The position numbers and the translations under genes were made by a program. Below, one piece after another: positions 1-7,865 of a DNA stretch of 34,711 nucleotides (positions are counted from its first letter, which is position 1; every line of letters starts with the position of its first letter). Source of the DNA: Rubrobacter sp. Its GTDB lineage: Bacteria > Actinomycetota > Rubrobacteria > Rubrobacterales > Rubrobacteraceae. The DNA lies in the NCBI GenBank assembly GCA_013695475.1, contig JACDAJ010000088.1, forward strand, positions 1 to 34,711, in the 5' to 3' direction. Below the pieces are notes generated by a model. It was not told where the DNA came from, ran no database searches, and saw only the letters and a program-made list of their open reading frames with translations.

Positions 1-279
1 GCGCTTTATCCGTGTCCGCTCACTTATTGGGAGATCGGACTTCGTTTGAAGGACAAAGTGAAGCCGGACGATTCGCACCCGTTCAAAAACTGGATCGAAT
101 TTTACGCCGACCCGGAGGTCGGGAACATAAACCGCGAGTTCGCCGCTCGCATAGACCGCCTCGCCGAGCGGGCCGGAAAGGACGAGCTTCTCCGCATGGA
201 GGATCACTTCATGACGAGTTGCCGGATGGAGTACATGTTTTGGGGAATGGCGTACTCGCTCGAAGACTGGCCGATATAA
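1..279 (+). CDS. tenA: TenA/thiaminase II family protein, C-terminal part
   Basis: The frame is open from base 1, so this is the 3' end of a gene that starts outside the window; 92 residues are visible. The piece begins with ALYPCPLTYWEIG, matching the TenA segment that carries the active-site cysteine (LPC-x-x-x-YWEIG type). It ends with MEYMFWGMAYSLEDWP, the hallmark C-terminal helix of TenA, whose Glu (in EYMFWGMAY) is a catalytic residue. TenA proteins hydrolyse aminopyrimidines for thiamin salvage or act as thiaminase II in the cytosol. The stop is TAA at 277-279. No other thiamin gene is visible downstream. Family assignment is confident; the exact substrate cannot be told from this part. 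Confidence 0.85.
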   Translation, partial: ALYPCPLTYWEIGLRLKDKVKPDDSHPFKNWIEFYADPEVGNINREFAARIDRLAERAGKDELLRMEDHFMTSCRMEYMFWGMAYSLEDWPI

Positions 280-704
280 GCGGTTCGCAAAGTGAACCGC
301 GCTTGTCAGCATTTCAGCGCGCTTCGCTCGTCAGCTTGCCAGCTTAAAGAAAGCGCGGATTCTCGACTCCCTCTCTTCGCATGCTCATGCGGAATCCGGG
401 CAATGATCCCGCACCTTTATTTATGCGGGAGTCGGGAAAGGCAAAGCGGCGGGATGTTCGCCGCCGAAGCCTCGCGCCGAATTCCGCGACAATTTGCCGG
501 GCGGAGAGGCGAAAGTGTCTGGGAAGGGGCGGTCGAGAACACCCCGACTCCCAAAGCCTCCTCTCGCATCACCGAAGAGCCTGTCGGATGGGAAGGCGAA
601 AGTTTGCGGGAAGCGCGAGTCGCGGACGACCCGACTCCCGGTCTTCCTGTTTCTCTCCGGCCTCGTTGGGGAACTTATGGAGTTCTTTGGCAACGGATAT
701 TTTC
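280..704. other. Gene-free stretch with imperfect direct repeats
   Basis: No convincing gene. The stretch contains an imperfect direct repeat of about 45 nt, at about 508-552 and 595-639. Both copies start GGCGAAAGT, share a GGGAAG core and end in CCGACTCCC. Around 426-437 it also has the motif CGGGAGTCGGGAA, which recurs in other intergenic gaps of this window (near 4850, 24563 and 31900). The long open frames through this region in both strands look like GC-rich chance frames. The promoter of the next gene should lie near the 3' end, but I see no clear -35/-10 pair. Confidence 0.5.
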
Positions 705-717
705 GGAGGAAAATTTT

Positions 718-1731
718 ATGAAGGCGTGGGAGATTCAGGGCGATTTCGGAATCGAGAATTTGAACTCCGTCGAGAAAGATGAACCGGAGCCGGGCTTCGG
801 GGAGGTTGTCGTCGGGGTTCGGGCGTGTTCTTTGAATTTCCGCGACTATCAAGTTGTGATGGGGCAATACGACCCGAAGATGCCTTTGCCTCGAGTTCCT
901 TTCTCCGACGGCGCGGGGGAGGTTCTCGCGGTCGGGGACGGGGTCGGGAAGTTCTCCGTCGGGGATCGGGTCGCGGGTGCGTTCATGCAAAACTGGATCG
1001 CGGGCGACGTCTCCCCGGACGCCGCCGCCTCCGCGCTCGGTGGAGCCATTGACGGGATGCTCTCCGAGAAGGTCGTCCTCGCGGAGCATGGCCTTGTCCG
1101 AGTCCCGGATCACCTTTCCTTCGAGGAGGCGGCGACGCTTCCGTGCGCGGCGGTCACGGCGTGGAATGGCCTCGTCGAAAAGGGCGGACTCAAAGCGGGC
1201 GACACCGTCCTCGCGCTCGGGACGGGCGGGGTCTCGGTATTCGCGCTCCAGATTGCGAACATGTTCGGGGCGAGGACGATCGTGACTTCTTCGAGCGATG
1301 AGAAGCTCGGCCGGGCGAGGAGCCTCGGCGCTTCGGATGGCGTGAACTATTCGGAGAACCCGGACTGGGAGAAACGAGTCCTCGAACTCACGGATGGGCG
1401 GGGTGTGGATCACGTCGTCGAGGTTGGCGGGCCGGACACTTTGACGAAGTCGCTCGCCGCCGTCCGGATGGGCGGGAACATCGCCATGATCGGGGTTCTC
1501 ACCGGGGCGAAGGGCGAGATCCCGACGGCCGCCATCCTTCGGAAAAGCGTCCGCGTGCAGGGAATTTATGTCGGCTCGCGTGAGATGTTCGAGAACATGA
1601 ACCGGGCGATTTCCCTCCACGAGATGAGGCCCGTCGTGGATCGGACGTTTCCTTTCGAGGAGTCGCGGGAGGCGTTGCGGCACATGGAAGGCGCGTCGCA
1701 CTTCGGGAAGATCACGATTCAAGTCGCGTAG
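718..1731 (+). CDS. Zinc-independent MDR alcohol dehydrogenase / quinone oxidoreductase family
   Basis: Encodes 337 residues of the medium-chain dehydrogenase/reductase superfamily. The N-terminal GroES-like domain (about 1-125) has ACSLNFRDYQVVMGQY and the conserved PFSDGAGEVLAVGDGV segment. The Rossmann domain has the nucleotide-binding run LALGTGGVSVFALQIA. The catalytic-zinc signature GHE is absent, so it is probably a zinc-independent NAD(P)H-dependent reductase of the quinone oxidoreductase type acting in the cytosol. I chose ATG 718 because GGAGGA at 705-710 gives ideal spacing and because homologues start MKAW. The open frame runs much further upstream but through repeat-rich non-coding sequence. 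The substrate is not predictable. It ends 99 nt before the next start. Confidence 0.85.
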   Translation: MKAWEIQGDFGIENLNSVEKDEPEPGFGEVVVGVRACSLNFRDYQVVMGQYDPKMPLPRVPFSDGAGEVLAVGDGVGKFSVGDRVAGAFMQNWIAGDVSPDAAASALGGAIDGMLSEKVVLAEHGLVRVPDHLSFEEAATLPCAAVTAWNGLVEKGGLKAGDTVLALGTGGVSVFALQIANMFGARTIVTSSSDEKLGRARSLGASDGVNYSENPDWEKRVLELTDGRGVDHVVEVGGPDTLTKSLAAVRMGGNIAMIGVLTGAKGEIPTAAILRKSVRVQGIYVGSREMFENMNRAISLHEMRPVVDRTFPFEESREALRHMEGASHFGKITIQVA

Positions 1732-1830
1732 TTCGAACCGTCGCTCGAGCATGCCGCTGTCGGCGCCGCCGGACGGCTTTATCGGCTCGTGTGTCATCCC
1801 ACAGTACTTTATGCGAGAACGAGGAGGAAC

Positions 1831-3432
1831 GTGTCCGAAGCGTCGAAAAAACATCTCTGGTGGCAAAAGGGCGTGGTTTACCAAATATACCCGCGCTCGT
1901 TCATGGACTCGAACGCCGACGGGATCGGAGATCTCCCCGGCATAACCACGAAGCTCGAATACGTGGCGCATCTCGGAGTGGACGCCGTGTGGCTCTCGCC
2001 CATCTTCTCCTCCCCGATGGCCGATTTCGGATACGACGTGTCGGACTATACGGGCATCCACCCGATGTTCGGAACCCTCGAAGACTTCGATGCGTTCGTC
2101 GAAAAAGCCCACGGCCTCGGTCTCAAAGTCATCCTCGATTATGTGCCGAACCACACCTCCGACGAGCATCCGTGGTTCGTCGAGTCGCGCTCCTCGAAAG
2201 TCAATCCGAAGCGGGATTGGTATGTGTGGCGGGACGCGAAACCGGACGGCTCCGTGCCGAACAATTGGCTGAGCGAGTTCGGCGGCCCGGCGTGGTCGTG
2301 GGACGAAAAAACGGGGCAATATTATTATCGGGCGTACCACGAGAAACAGCCGGATCTGAATTGGCGGAACCCCGAGGTGCGCGAGGCGATGGTGGACGTG
2401 CTTCGTTTCTGGATGGATCGGGGCGTGGACGGCTTCCGGGTGGACGCAGTGAACCATCTCGCCGAGGACGAATCTTTCCGCGACGACCCGCCGAACCCGG
2501 ATTGGGACGGGAAGGACTCGCGCCACGTCTATCACAGGCAAATCCCGATCCACACATCGAACCTCCCCGAGACCCACGAGGCGGTCGCGGACATGCGCCG
2601 AACCCTCGACTCGCACGGCGGCGCCGAGCGGCTCCTCATCGGTGAGGTGTATCTCTCTGGCGAGGAACTCATGGCATATTACGGCGTGGCGAACGACGGC
2701 TTCCACATGCCGACGAACATGGAGCTTGTTCGAGCCGCGTGGGATGCCCGGAAAATATCCGCGTACATCGAAGCATACGAGGCCGCGCTCCCCGAAGGCG
2801 CGTGGCCGAACTGGGTCGTCGGCAACCACGACAATCCCCGGATAGCGAGCCGCGTCGGAAAGGGACAAGCCCGAGTCGCCGCCATGCTCCTCCTCACGCT
2901 CCGAGGCACGCCGACGATTTATTACGGCGACGAGATCGGCATGACCGACGGAGACGTCCCACCCGAACTCGAACGGGACCCCGTGGCAAAGTCCGTCCCC
3001 GGCTTCGGACGCGACCCCGAACGAACCCCGATGCAATGGAACGCGACCGAAAAAAACGCCGGGTTCTCCGACTCCGAACCGTGGCTCCCCGTCCCGGAAG
3101 GAGACTTCGCCACCGTCGAGGCGCAGCGCGGAGACTCGTATTCCATGCTCGCGCTCCACCGAAAACTTCTCGCGCTTCGCCGCGCGGAGGATGCCCTCTC
3201 GGTCGGCTCGTATTCCCCGTCCGAGGTTCGGGACGACCTTCTCTCATATATCCGCGGGCATGATGGGCGGCGCCTCCTCGTCGCGCTCAATTTCGGGGAG
3301 AAGGACGTGGATCTCGACGTTCCATTTCGCGGGCGGATTTCCTTGTCCACGCACCTCGACCGTGAGGGGGAGGAGGTTTCGGACAGCGTGTCGCTCCGTC
3401 CGAACGAGGGTGTCGTCGTGGAGGAAAGTTAG
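1831..3432 (+). CDS. GH13 alpha-glucosidase (oligo-1,6-glucosidase type)
   Basis: 533-residue cytosolic enzyme, close to the usual size for this family. The N-terminus WWQKGVVYQIYPRSF is the standard opening of the (beta/alpha)8 barrel. All GH13 regions are present: VPNHTS (about 105-110), GFRVDAVNHL with nucleophile Asp205, LIGEVYL with acid/base Glu272, and GNHDNPR with the third Asp334. The C-terminal beta domain has the conserved TPMQWN motif. It should hydrolyse alpha-glucosidic bonds of short maltose-, isomaltose- or trehalose-type sugars; the exact bond is not decidable by eye. GTG 1831 was chosen because GAGGAGGA (1821-1828) sits just upstream; an earlier in-frame ATG at 1789 lacks such a site. 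No signal peptide and no transporter neighbour. Confidence 0.9.
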   Translation: MSEASKKHLWWQKGVVYQIYPRSFMDSNADGIGDLPGITTKLEYVAHLGVDAVWLSPIFSSPMADFGYDVSDYTGIHPMFGTLEDFDAFVEKAHGLGLKVILDYVPNHTSDEHPWFVESRSSKVNPKRDWYVWRDAKPDGSVPNNWLSEFGGPAWSWDEKTGQYYYRAYHEKQPDLNWRNPEVREAMVDVLRFWMDRGVDGFRVDAVNHLAEDESFRDDPPNPDWDGKDSRHVYHRQIPIHTSNLPETHEAVADMRRTLDSHGGAERLLIGEVYLSGEELMAYYGVANDGFHMPTNMELVRAAWDARKISAYIEAYEAALPEGAWPNWVVGNHDNPRIASRVGKGQARVAAMLLLTLRGTPTIYYGDEIGMTDGDVPPELERDPVAKSVPGFGRDPERTPMQWNATEKNAGFSDSEPWLPVPEGDFATVEAQRGDSYSMLALHRKLLALRRAEDALSVGSYSPSEVRDDLLSYIRGHDGRRLLVALNFGEKDVDLDVPFRGRISLSTHLDREGEEVSDSVSLRPNEGVVVEES

Positions 3433-3458
3433 CGTCGAAGCCGCCCTCGAAACCCGCT

Positions 3459-3989
3459 TTAATTGAGAAGAAAGATCCCCGCATTCAAAAACGCCGCGAA
3501 CGTCGCCCACGCGAGATACGGCGCGAGCAGCCACCCCGCCACCCGGCTGACTTTCATAAACGCGACGATGGTGAGCGATATCGCCACCCAAAGAACCGAT
3601 ATTTCGACAAGCCCCAATCCCGGCGCTTCCATCCCGAAGAAAACGACGCTCCATATGAGGTTGAGGAAAAGCTGCGCCCCGAAAAGAACGAGCGCGGGCC
3701 GCACGTTCGTCCGGCCTTTTCTTCGCCACACGAGCCACCCGGACACGGCCATCGCCGCATAAAGAATCGTCCACACCGGCCCGAACAACCAACTCGGCGG
3801 CGTGAAGAACGGCTTGGCGAGCGTGTCTTACCATTCGCCCGGCGCGACCTGTGGCCCGGTGAACAAACCTCCGACGCCCGCCGCCGCGAAACACGCCGCG
3901 AGAAATAACACGAACGCCACCACCGAACGCCCCGTCCCTCCGACGCCGACCCGACGCCCGATACTTTCCATCATCGCCCCGCTTTCCAT
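3459..3989 (-). pseudogene. tspO: TspO/MBR family membrane protein interrupted by an in-frame stop
   Basis: Reading the minus strand from ATG 3989 (alternatives 3974 and 3971) gives a typical TspO N-terminus with a first membrane helix (VVAFVLFLAACFAAAGVGG). It runs to GEW, then TAA at 3828-3830, then DTLAKPFFTPPSWLFGPVW in the same frame, on to FLLN at 3461. TspO proteins normally read WY..L.KP at this spot, so the stop replaces the conserved Tyr and is one base from TAT or TAC. The downstream part is intact: five-helix TspO fold, WTILYAAMAV, NLIWSVVFFG, PYLAWATFAAFLN. TspO binds porphyrins and heme intermediates in the membrane. This is either a recent nonsense mutation or a base-call error. 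The 109-residue 3' part alone would lack helix 1. Confidence 0.75.
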
Positions 3990-4097
3990 AAACGTTTAAC
4001 TCGCTTAAATACTTTTCCCGGAGGGGCGTTCTCTAAAACCGGGCGCATCGGGGTATGAATGGCCTTTGGAAAAGCGGGCGATATACGGAGGCGAAAC

Positions 4098-4742
4098 ATG
4101 AAGGTACTCGTAGCCGGAGCGGCTGGGAAAATAGGGAAGCGTCTCGTGCGCCGACTCGTCGAGCGGGGCCACGATGTTCGGGGCATGGCTCGAAAAGACG
4201 AGCAACTCGAGGAACTCGAAGGCATGGGCGCGGAGCCTTTCCGCCTCGACCTCGAAAGCGACGCGGATGAAAAGGTGGGCGAGGCAGCGCGGGGCTGCGA
4301 CGCCATCGTCTTCACCGCCGGAGCCGGGCCGGGAAGCGGAGCCGCCCGAAAAGAGACGATGGACTATGGCGGAGTCGTCAAGCTCATCGAGGCGGCTGAC
4401 AAGGAGAATGTCCGGCGGTATGTCATCGTGAGTTCGATGGGATACGCCGACCCCGGCGGCCGGGGCGAGATGGAGCAATATCTCCTCGCCAAACTCAAGG
4501 CCGACGTCGCCGTGCAAACCAGCGACCTCGAATACACTGTCATACGCCCCGGACGCCTCACCGACGATGACGACGCCGGAAACATAGACGCCGCCCCGCA
4601 ACTCGGGCGGTACGGCGAAACGCCGCGCGAAGCCGTCGCCGCCGCCATCGTCGAGTCTCTCGAACTTGAGAATACGAAACGCCGCGCCATCGAGATACTC
4701 TCCGGCGAGAAGCCGGTACGGGACGCGCTCGCGGAAATTTAG
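4098..4742 (+). CDS. NAD(P)H-binding SDR-like protein (YwnB/NmrA-like)
   Basis: 214 residues of the atypical SDR family. The N-terminal MKVLVAGAAGKIGKRLVRRL has the GxxGxxG dinucleotide-binding loop. VIVSSMGYADP follows strand 5, and YLLAKLKADVAVQTS-LEYTVIRPGRL is the usual substrate-side segment of YwnB/YhfK-type proteins. These act in the cytosol as NAD(P)-binding reductases or regulators of unknown substrate. ATG 4098 is preceded by CGGAGG (4086-4091), so the longer in-frame ATG at 4059 is less likely. It is divergent from the broken tspO and convergent with the next gene. Confidence 0.85.
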   Translation: MKVLVAGAAGKIGKRLVRRLVERGHDVRGMARKDEQLEELEGMGAEPFRLDLESDADEKVGEAARGCDAIVFTAGAGPGSGAARKETMDYGGVVKLIEAADKENVRRYVIVSSMGYADPGGRGEMEQYLLAKLKADVAVQTSDLEYTVIRPGRLTDDDDAGNIDAAPQLGRYGETPREAVAAAIVESLELENTKRRAIEILSGEKPVRDALAEI

Positions 4743-4968
4743 CGGCCACGCCTTCGGCTTCGCCGCGCACGCGCTTCGCTTCGCGTTTGTCGGCCAGCCA
4801 GCTTGCCATACGGGATCCGGGTGAATGGTTCCATGCTCGGCGAGTTCGGGAGTCGGGAGCCGCTCGCTCCGTATCCGGCTTTGCCGCATCCGGCTTCGCT
4901 CGTTTCGGGATTGGGGAGTCGGGGAGAGGCGAACACGGTTTTCGGGAAGTGATTAACCGGACTCCTTG
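4743..4968. repeat. Gene-free convergent gap with repeated short motifs
   Basis: Gap between two convergent genes. It contains runs of GCTTCGC-type simple sequence (about 4745-4800) and two copies of a GGGAGTCGGGGAG-like motif (about 4850-4862 and 4913-4927) that also occurs in other gaps of the window. No gene and no clear T-tailed terminator seen. Confidence 0.4.
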
Positions 4969-6039
4969 TCATTCGTCCGCAAGCTCGGCTTCGAGTCCGA
5001 GGAAGTCTCCGTATCTTCGGAGGACGTTGTCGAGGGATGATCTCTCGTCGGGGTCGAGTTTGCGGAAGAGGTCGAGTGAGACGACGGCCCTTCGGGCCGA
5101 GAGCTTGCGTTTCCACATGCCGACGATCTCCCCGTCCGAGAACACGGTCGCCATGAGGCCGTTGAAGGTTCTCTCCGAGTATTCCGGTTTCAGGAAGTCG
5201 CGGCGGTCTGTGTAGCCGACCATGTACTCGTCCACGAACGGCAGCAACATCGCACCGGACGGTGTGATCTGCGGCGGATCGTCGGCCGGCGCGAACCACA
5301 GCGTCCTGTCTGCTTCCTCCCATTTCTCGAGCATGGACGAGATGCTGTCCATCGCGACTCGGCAGTCGGCGACGGTCAGTCCCGTCCACCACGCGAAGTC
5401 GTGGAGAGTGGCGGGGCCGTGGCTCCGGAAGTACCTCCCGGCGATCTCCGCGAGAGCCTCGCCGCGGTCGAGGCTTCTTTGCTCCGGCGCCCACTCGTCG
5501 AGGAGGACGATGGTCGGCTGTTTTCCCTCCCGAGGCCCGAAGCAGAGGAAACCTTCCTGCGCGAGATGGCAGAGGATGTGGTATCCACGCTGGCCTTTCG
5601 TGGAGACCCTCCTCGATTCGAGATGGCTCATGAGCTCCGGGCGGGGCATCGCCCCTCCACCTTCGAGGACGGCATATATCTCGCTTCGCGCATGGTCGAA
5701 CGCACTCTCATCGAGGTCGAGTTCTCTGTAACGCGACGCGCTTCGGGCGATTATTCTCGGTGTCATGAGGCCGAGCATCCACCTCGCGTCCTCCGCCGGT
5801 ACGTAGTGGATGGTCCCCCGCATCGGCCATGTGCGGAGTATTTTCCCTTCGTCCACCGCCCGTTCCATCTCCGTCTCGGTCGAGCCGGGGATTCTCACTC
5901 CCAATGCCCACAAAGACGGCAGGAGATCCTGCGCCTGTACCGCCCCGAACCACCTCACTATTTCATCCGGCCGCATCGCCCCGGGATGCGCGAGAAGCTG
6001 GTTTTCGAGCCGCCGCCGAACTATGTTCGAGTCCGTCAA
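4969..6039 (-). CDS. Winged-helix DNA-binding protein, AlkZ-like (HTH_42) glycosylase family
   Basis: 356 residues. The N-terminal LTDSNIVRRRLENQLL and the motif FGAVQAQDLLPSLWALG are typical of the HTH_42 family, whose characterised members AlkZ and AlkX/YcaQ unhook interstrand crosslinks or remove alkylated bases. The catalytic QxQ motif of AlkZ-type enzymes is visible as QAQ. Further family landmarks are TWPMRGTIHYV, GPATLHDFAWWTGL and LLPFVDEYMVGYTDR near the C-terminus. I chose TTG 6039 because AAGGAGAAGG ends a few bases before it and the protein then starts like its relatives. The GTG at 6090 overlaps its own possible ribosome site. The DNA-repair role is inferred from the family. Confidence 0.8.
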   Translation of the reverse strand: MTDSNIVRRRLENQLLAHPGAMRPDEIVRWFGAVQAQDLLPSLWALGVRIPGSTETEMERAVDEGKILRTWPMRGTIHYVPAEDARWMLGLMTPRIIARSASRYRELDLDESAFDHARSEIYAVLEGGGAMPRPELMSHLESRRVSTKGQRGYHILCHLAQEGFLCFGPREGKQPTIVLLDEWAPEQRSLDRGEALAEIAGRYFRSHGPATLHDFAWWTGLTVADCRVAMDSISSMLEKWEEADRTLWFAPADDPPQITPSGAMLLPFVDEYMVGYTDRRDFLKPEYSERTFNGLMATVFSDGEIVGMWKRKLSARRAVVSLDLFRKLDPDERSSLDNVLRRYGDFLGLEAELADE

Positions 6040-6116
6040 AATCCCTTCTCCTTCCACCAATGATTGTACGCGCCGAATCCATCCCCGCACCTCCGAAATC
6101 TCTCATGGAAATTGTC

Positions 6117-6150
6117 ATATTGCCATAGTACACTCGTCGAGTTGCAATAT
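6117..6150. promoter_or_regulatory. Inverted repeats in the divergent promoter gap
   Basis: ATATTGC (6117-6123) and GCAATAT (6144-6150) form a perfect 7-bp dyad with a 20-nt spacer. A second palindrome, ACTCGTCGAGT (6132-6142), lies inside it. The site is between the divergent AlkZ-like gene and the EamA exporter, so it could be an operator for either. No regulator gene is adjacent. Inference only. Confidence 0.35.
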
Positions 6151-6175
6151 TGACTGAGCAAAGAAAGGCGCGGGT

Positions 6176-7081
6176 TTGGAGCAGGTTCGTTCGAGGTTTT
6201 GGCGGGGTTTCGGGGAGGTTCGGAGCATTGCGGCTTCGGTTCCGCCGACGGGGCTTGTCGTACTCGGGGTCGGGTGTTTCCAGTTCGGGGCGGCTCTCGC
6301 CAAAGGGCTTTTCGAGGATGTGGGGCCGGGTGGCACGGTGTTTTTGCGGGTGGCGTTCGCCGCGCTCATTCTCCTCGTCATGTGGCGCCCGAGCTTCCGG
6401 GGGTATTCGTGGCGGGAGTATGGAGTGGCGGCGATATTCGGGCTTGCGCTCGCGGCTATGAACTTCGCTTTTTATTCGTCGCTCGAGCGGATACCGCTCG
6501 GCGTGGCCGTGACGTTGGAATTCACCGGGCCGCTCGCGGTCGCGGTCATGGGGAGTCGGAAGCTCCTCGACATGGTGTGGGTGGTTCTCGCGGCGGGTGG
6601 GATTCTTCTCCTCGCGCCGCTCGGGGTGCTTGGCGGCCTCGACCTGGATCCCGCGGGGGTCGCGCTCGCTCTCCTCGCCGGATGTTTCTGGGCCTCATAC
6701 ATCATCCTCAGCGCGAAGACCGGGGGCATCTTCCCCGGCGGAACCGGACTCACCCTCGCCATGTGCATCGGAGCCGTCGCGCTATTGCCGATAGGAATTT
6801 CACAAGGCGGGCTTTCCCTCCTCGACCCGAAAGCGCTTTTGATCGGGGCCGCGGTCGCATTGCTTTCCTCCGCGATCCCATATTCCCTCGAAATGGAAGC
6901 ATTGCGGAAGCTCCCGACCCGCGTCTTCGGCGTGCTCATGAGTTTGGAACCCGCCGTTGCCGCGCTCGTGGGGTTCATCGTGCTAAGCGAGGCATTGGAG
7001 CCGCGGGCGATACTTGCGATATTCCTCGTCACGGTCGCGGCGGTTGGGGCATCGCGATTCGCGTCGCGGGATTCTCCATGA
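6176..7081 (+). CDS. EamA/DMT family exporter, RhtA-like
   Basis: 301 residues with about ten hydrophobic segments in two homologous halves, the standard drug/metabolite transporter layout. Matches to the RhtA (threonine/homoserine exporter) branch include ERIPLGVAVTLEFTGPLAVA in the first half and SSAIPYSLEMEALRKLPTRVFGVLMSLEPAVAAL in the second. It probably exports an amino acid or related small metabolite across the inner membrane; the window also encodes threonine synthesis, but far away. The start is TTG 6176, with GAAAGG about ten bases before it; no good ATG exists before the first membrane segment. Confidence 0.85.
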   Translation: MEQVRSRFWRGFGEVRSIAASVPPTGLVVLGVGCFQFGAALAKGLFEDVGPGGTVFLRVAFAALILLVMWRPSFRGYSWREYGVAAIFGLALAAMNFAFYSSLERIPLGVAVTLEFTGPLAVAVMGSRKLLDMVWVVLAAGGILLLAPLGVLGGLDLDPAGVALALLAGCFWASYIILSAKTGGIFPGGTGLTLAMCIGAVALLPIGISQGGLSLLDPKALLIGAAVALLSSAIPYSLEMEALRKLPTRVFGVLMSLEPAVAALVGFIVLSEALEPRAILAIFLVTVAAVGASRFASRDSP

Positions 7082-7139
7082 AAAACCGCGGATGTTTCAA
7101 AGACGGGTTTCAGCTCGCGTGAGATAATGGAGGGTAATT

Positions 7140-7430
7140 ATGGAGACTTCGCAGACCGAGATAAGTCGAGATCTCATGGAAGCCGTGCGGCGCGTGGCCT
7201 CCTCCCAGGGACGCTCCGAGCGGGAAATCTTGGATGATGCGGTGCGTGGCTATATAGTCGCGGTCGAGGGTGGAGATAAAAGCGGAAATCCGCGCAGCGT
7301 CAAAGAAGCGCGCGCTCTCCTCGCCCGCATGTCTTCGCGGCTCGGAGACCTCGACGAGGACGAGGCGATGGAGATAGCTTTGCGGGAGCAGCGAGCCTTC
7401 AGGCGCGAGCGCGCCGGGGAGAAACCGTAA
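7140..7430 (+). CDS. Putative RHH-type antitoxin of a PIN toxin pair
   Basis: 96 residues. The N-terminal TEISRDLMEAVRRVASSQGRS followed by EREILDDAVRGYI looks like a ribbon-helix-helix DNA-binding domain. The charged C-terminus (RALLARMSSR...RREQRAF-type) would be the toxin-binding tail. It is followed immediately by a PIN-domain protein, the usual antitoxin-toxin order, so it probably neutralises the toxin and represses the pair. ATG 7140 has GGAGGG at 7129-7134 and a GATAAT-like -10 at 7122-7127. The stop TAA (7428-7430) overlaps the position where the toxin start codon is expected. Confidence 0.75.
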   Translation: METSQTEISRDLMEAVRRVASSQGRSEREILDDAVRGYIVAVEGGDKSGNPRSVKEARALLARMSSRLGDLDEDEAMEIALREQRAFRRERAGEKP

Positions 7431-7438
7431 AGGCCGTC

Positions 7439-7828
7439 GTGGACCCCAACGTTCTCGTCAGCGGGGCAATCTCCGCCAAAGGAGCGCCGCGAGAGATTCT
7501 CCACCGATGGCTGGATGGCGAGTTCGAGATGGTCGTCTCCACCGATCTCCTCTACGAGCTTGAGACTGTGCTTCTCCGAGACTGGTTCCGCCGAAAGCTC
7601 ATCGTATCCGAAGTACTCCGCTACGTGATGCTCCTCAGCGACCGTGCGACCGTCCTGCCGCAACCCGAAGGCTCGAGCATCGAAAGCATTCCGGACCCCG
7701 ACGACCATTATCTAGCCCATCTCGCCGAGGCGGCCAGCGTGGATCACTTGGTGAGCGGAGATGGTGATCTACCCGCCGCCACCTCTCCCCGCGCGTTCGT
7801 GGAGTTATTGAAAGACCCCCGCCGATAG
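7439..7828 (+). CDS. PIN-domain toxin (COG1569 type), start codon apparently damaged
   Basis: 129 residues from GTG 7439. Acidic residues of the PIN ribonuclease active site are visible: Asp in VVDPNVLVSG, Glu in YELETVL, Asp in DPDDHYLAHL and SGDGDL. The family normally starts with a beta strand such as MKAVVDTNVL. Here the matching codons are GTA AAG GCC GTC GTG GAC, with GTA at 7427-7429, and GGGGAGA (7416-7422) is ideally placed for a start at 7427. GTA is not a normal start codon, so the original GTG of a GTGA overlap seems to have become GTAA. Starting at GTG 7439 removes the first strand and lacks a well-spaced ribosome site. The toxin may be weakly made or inactive. Confidence 0.75.
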   Translation: MDPNVLVSGAISAKGAPREILHRWLDGEFEMVVSTDLLYELETVLLRDWFRRKLIVSEVLRYVMLLSDRATVLPQPEGSSIESIPDPDDHYLAHLAEAASVDHLVSGDGDLPAATSPRAFVELLKDPRR

Positions 7829-7865
7829 ACCCGGTCGCATCCGGGAATCGCTCGCCATCCCTCCA

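Noticed and set aside
292-717. Long N-terminal extension of the alcohol dehydrogenase frame and a 912-codon minus-strand frame over 421-3159
   Set aside because: The extension is repeat-rich with no ribosome site, and GGAGGA with ATG 718 is clear. The minus frame is an Arg/Val/Gly-rich shadow of real genes.
3990-4097. Promoter pair between tspO and the SDR gene
   Set aside because: A/T-rich bits such as TATTTAAG exist, but no -35/-10 pair with proper spacing could be defended.
5401-6063. 220-codon plus-strand frame
   Set aside because: Antisense shadow of the AlkZ-like gene with atypical amino acid content.
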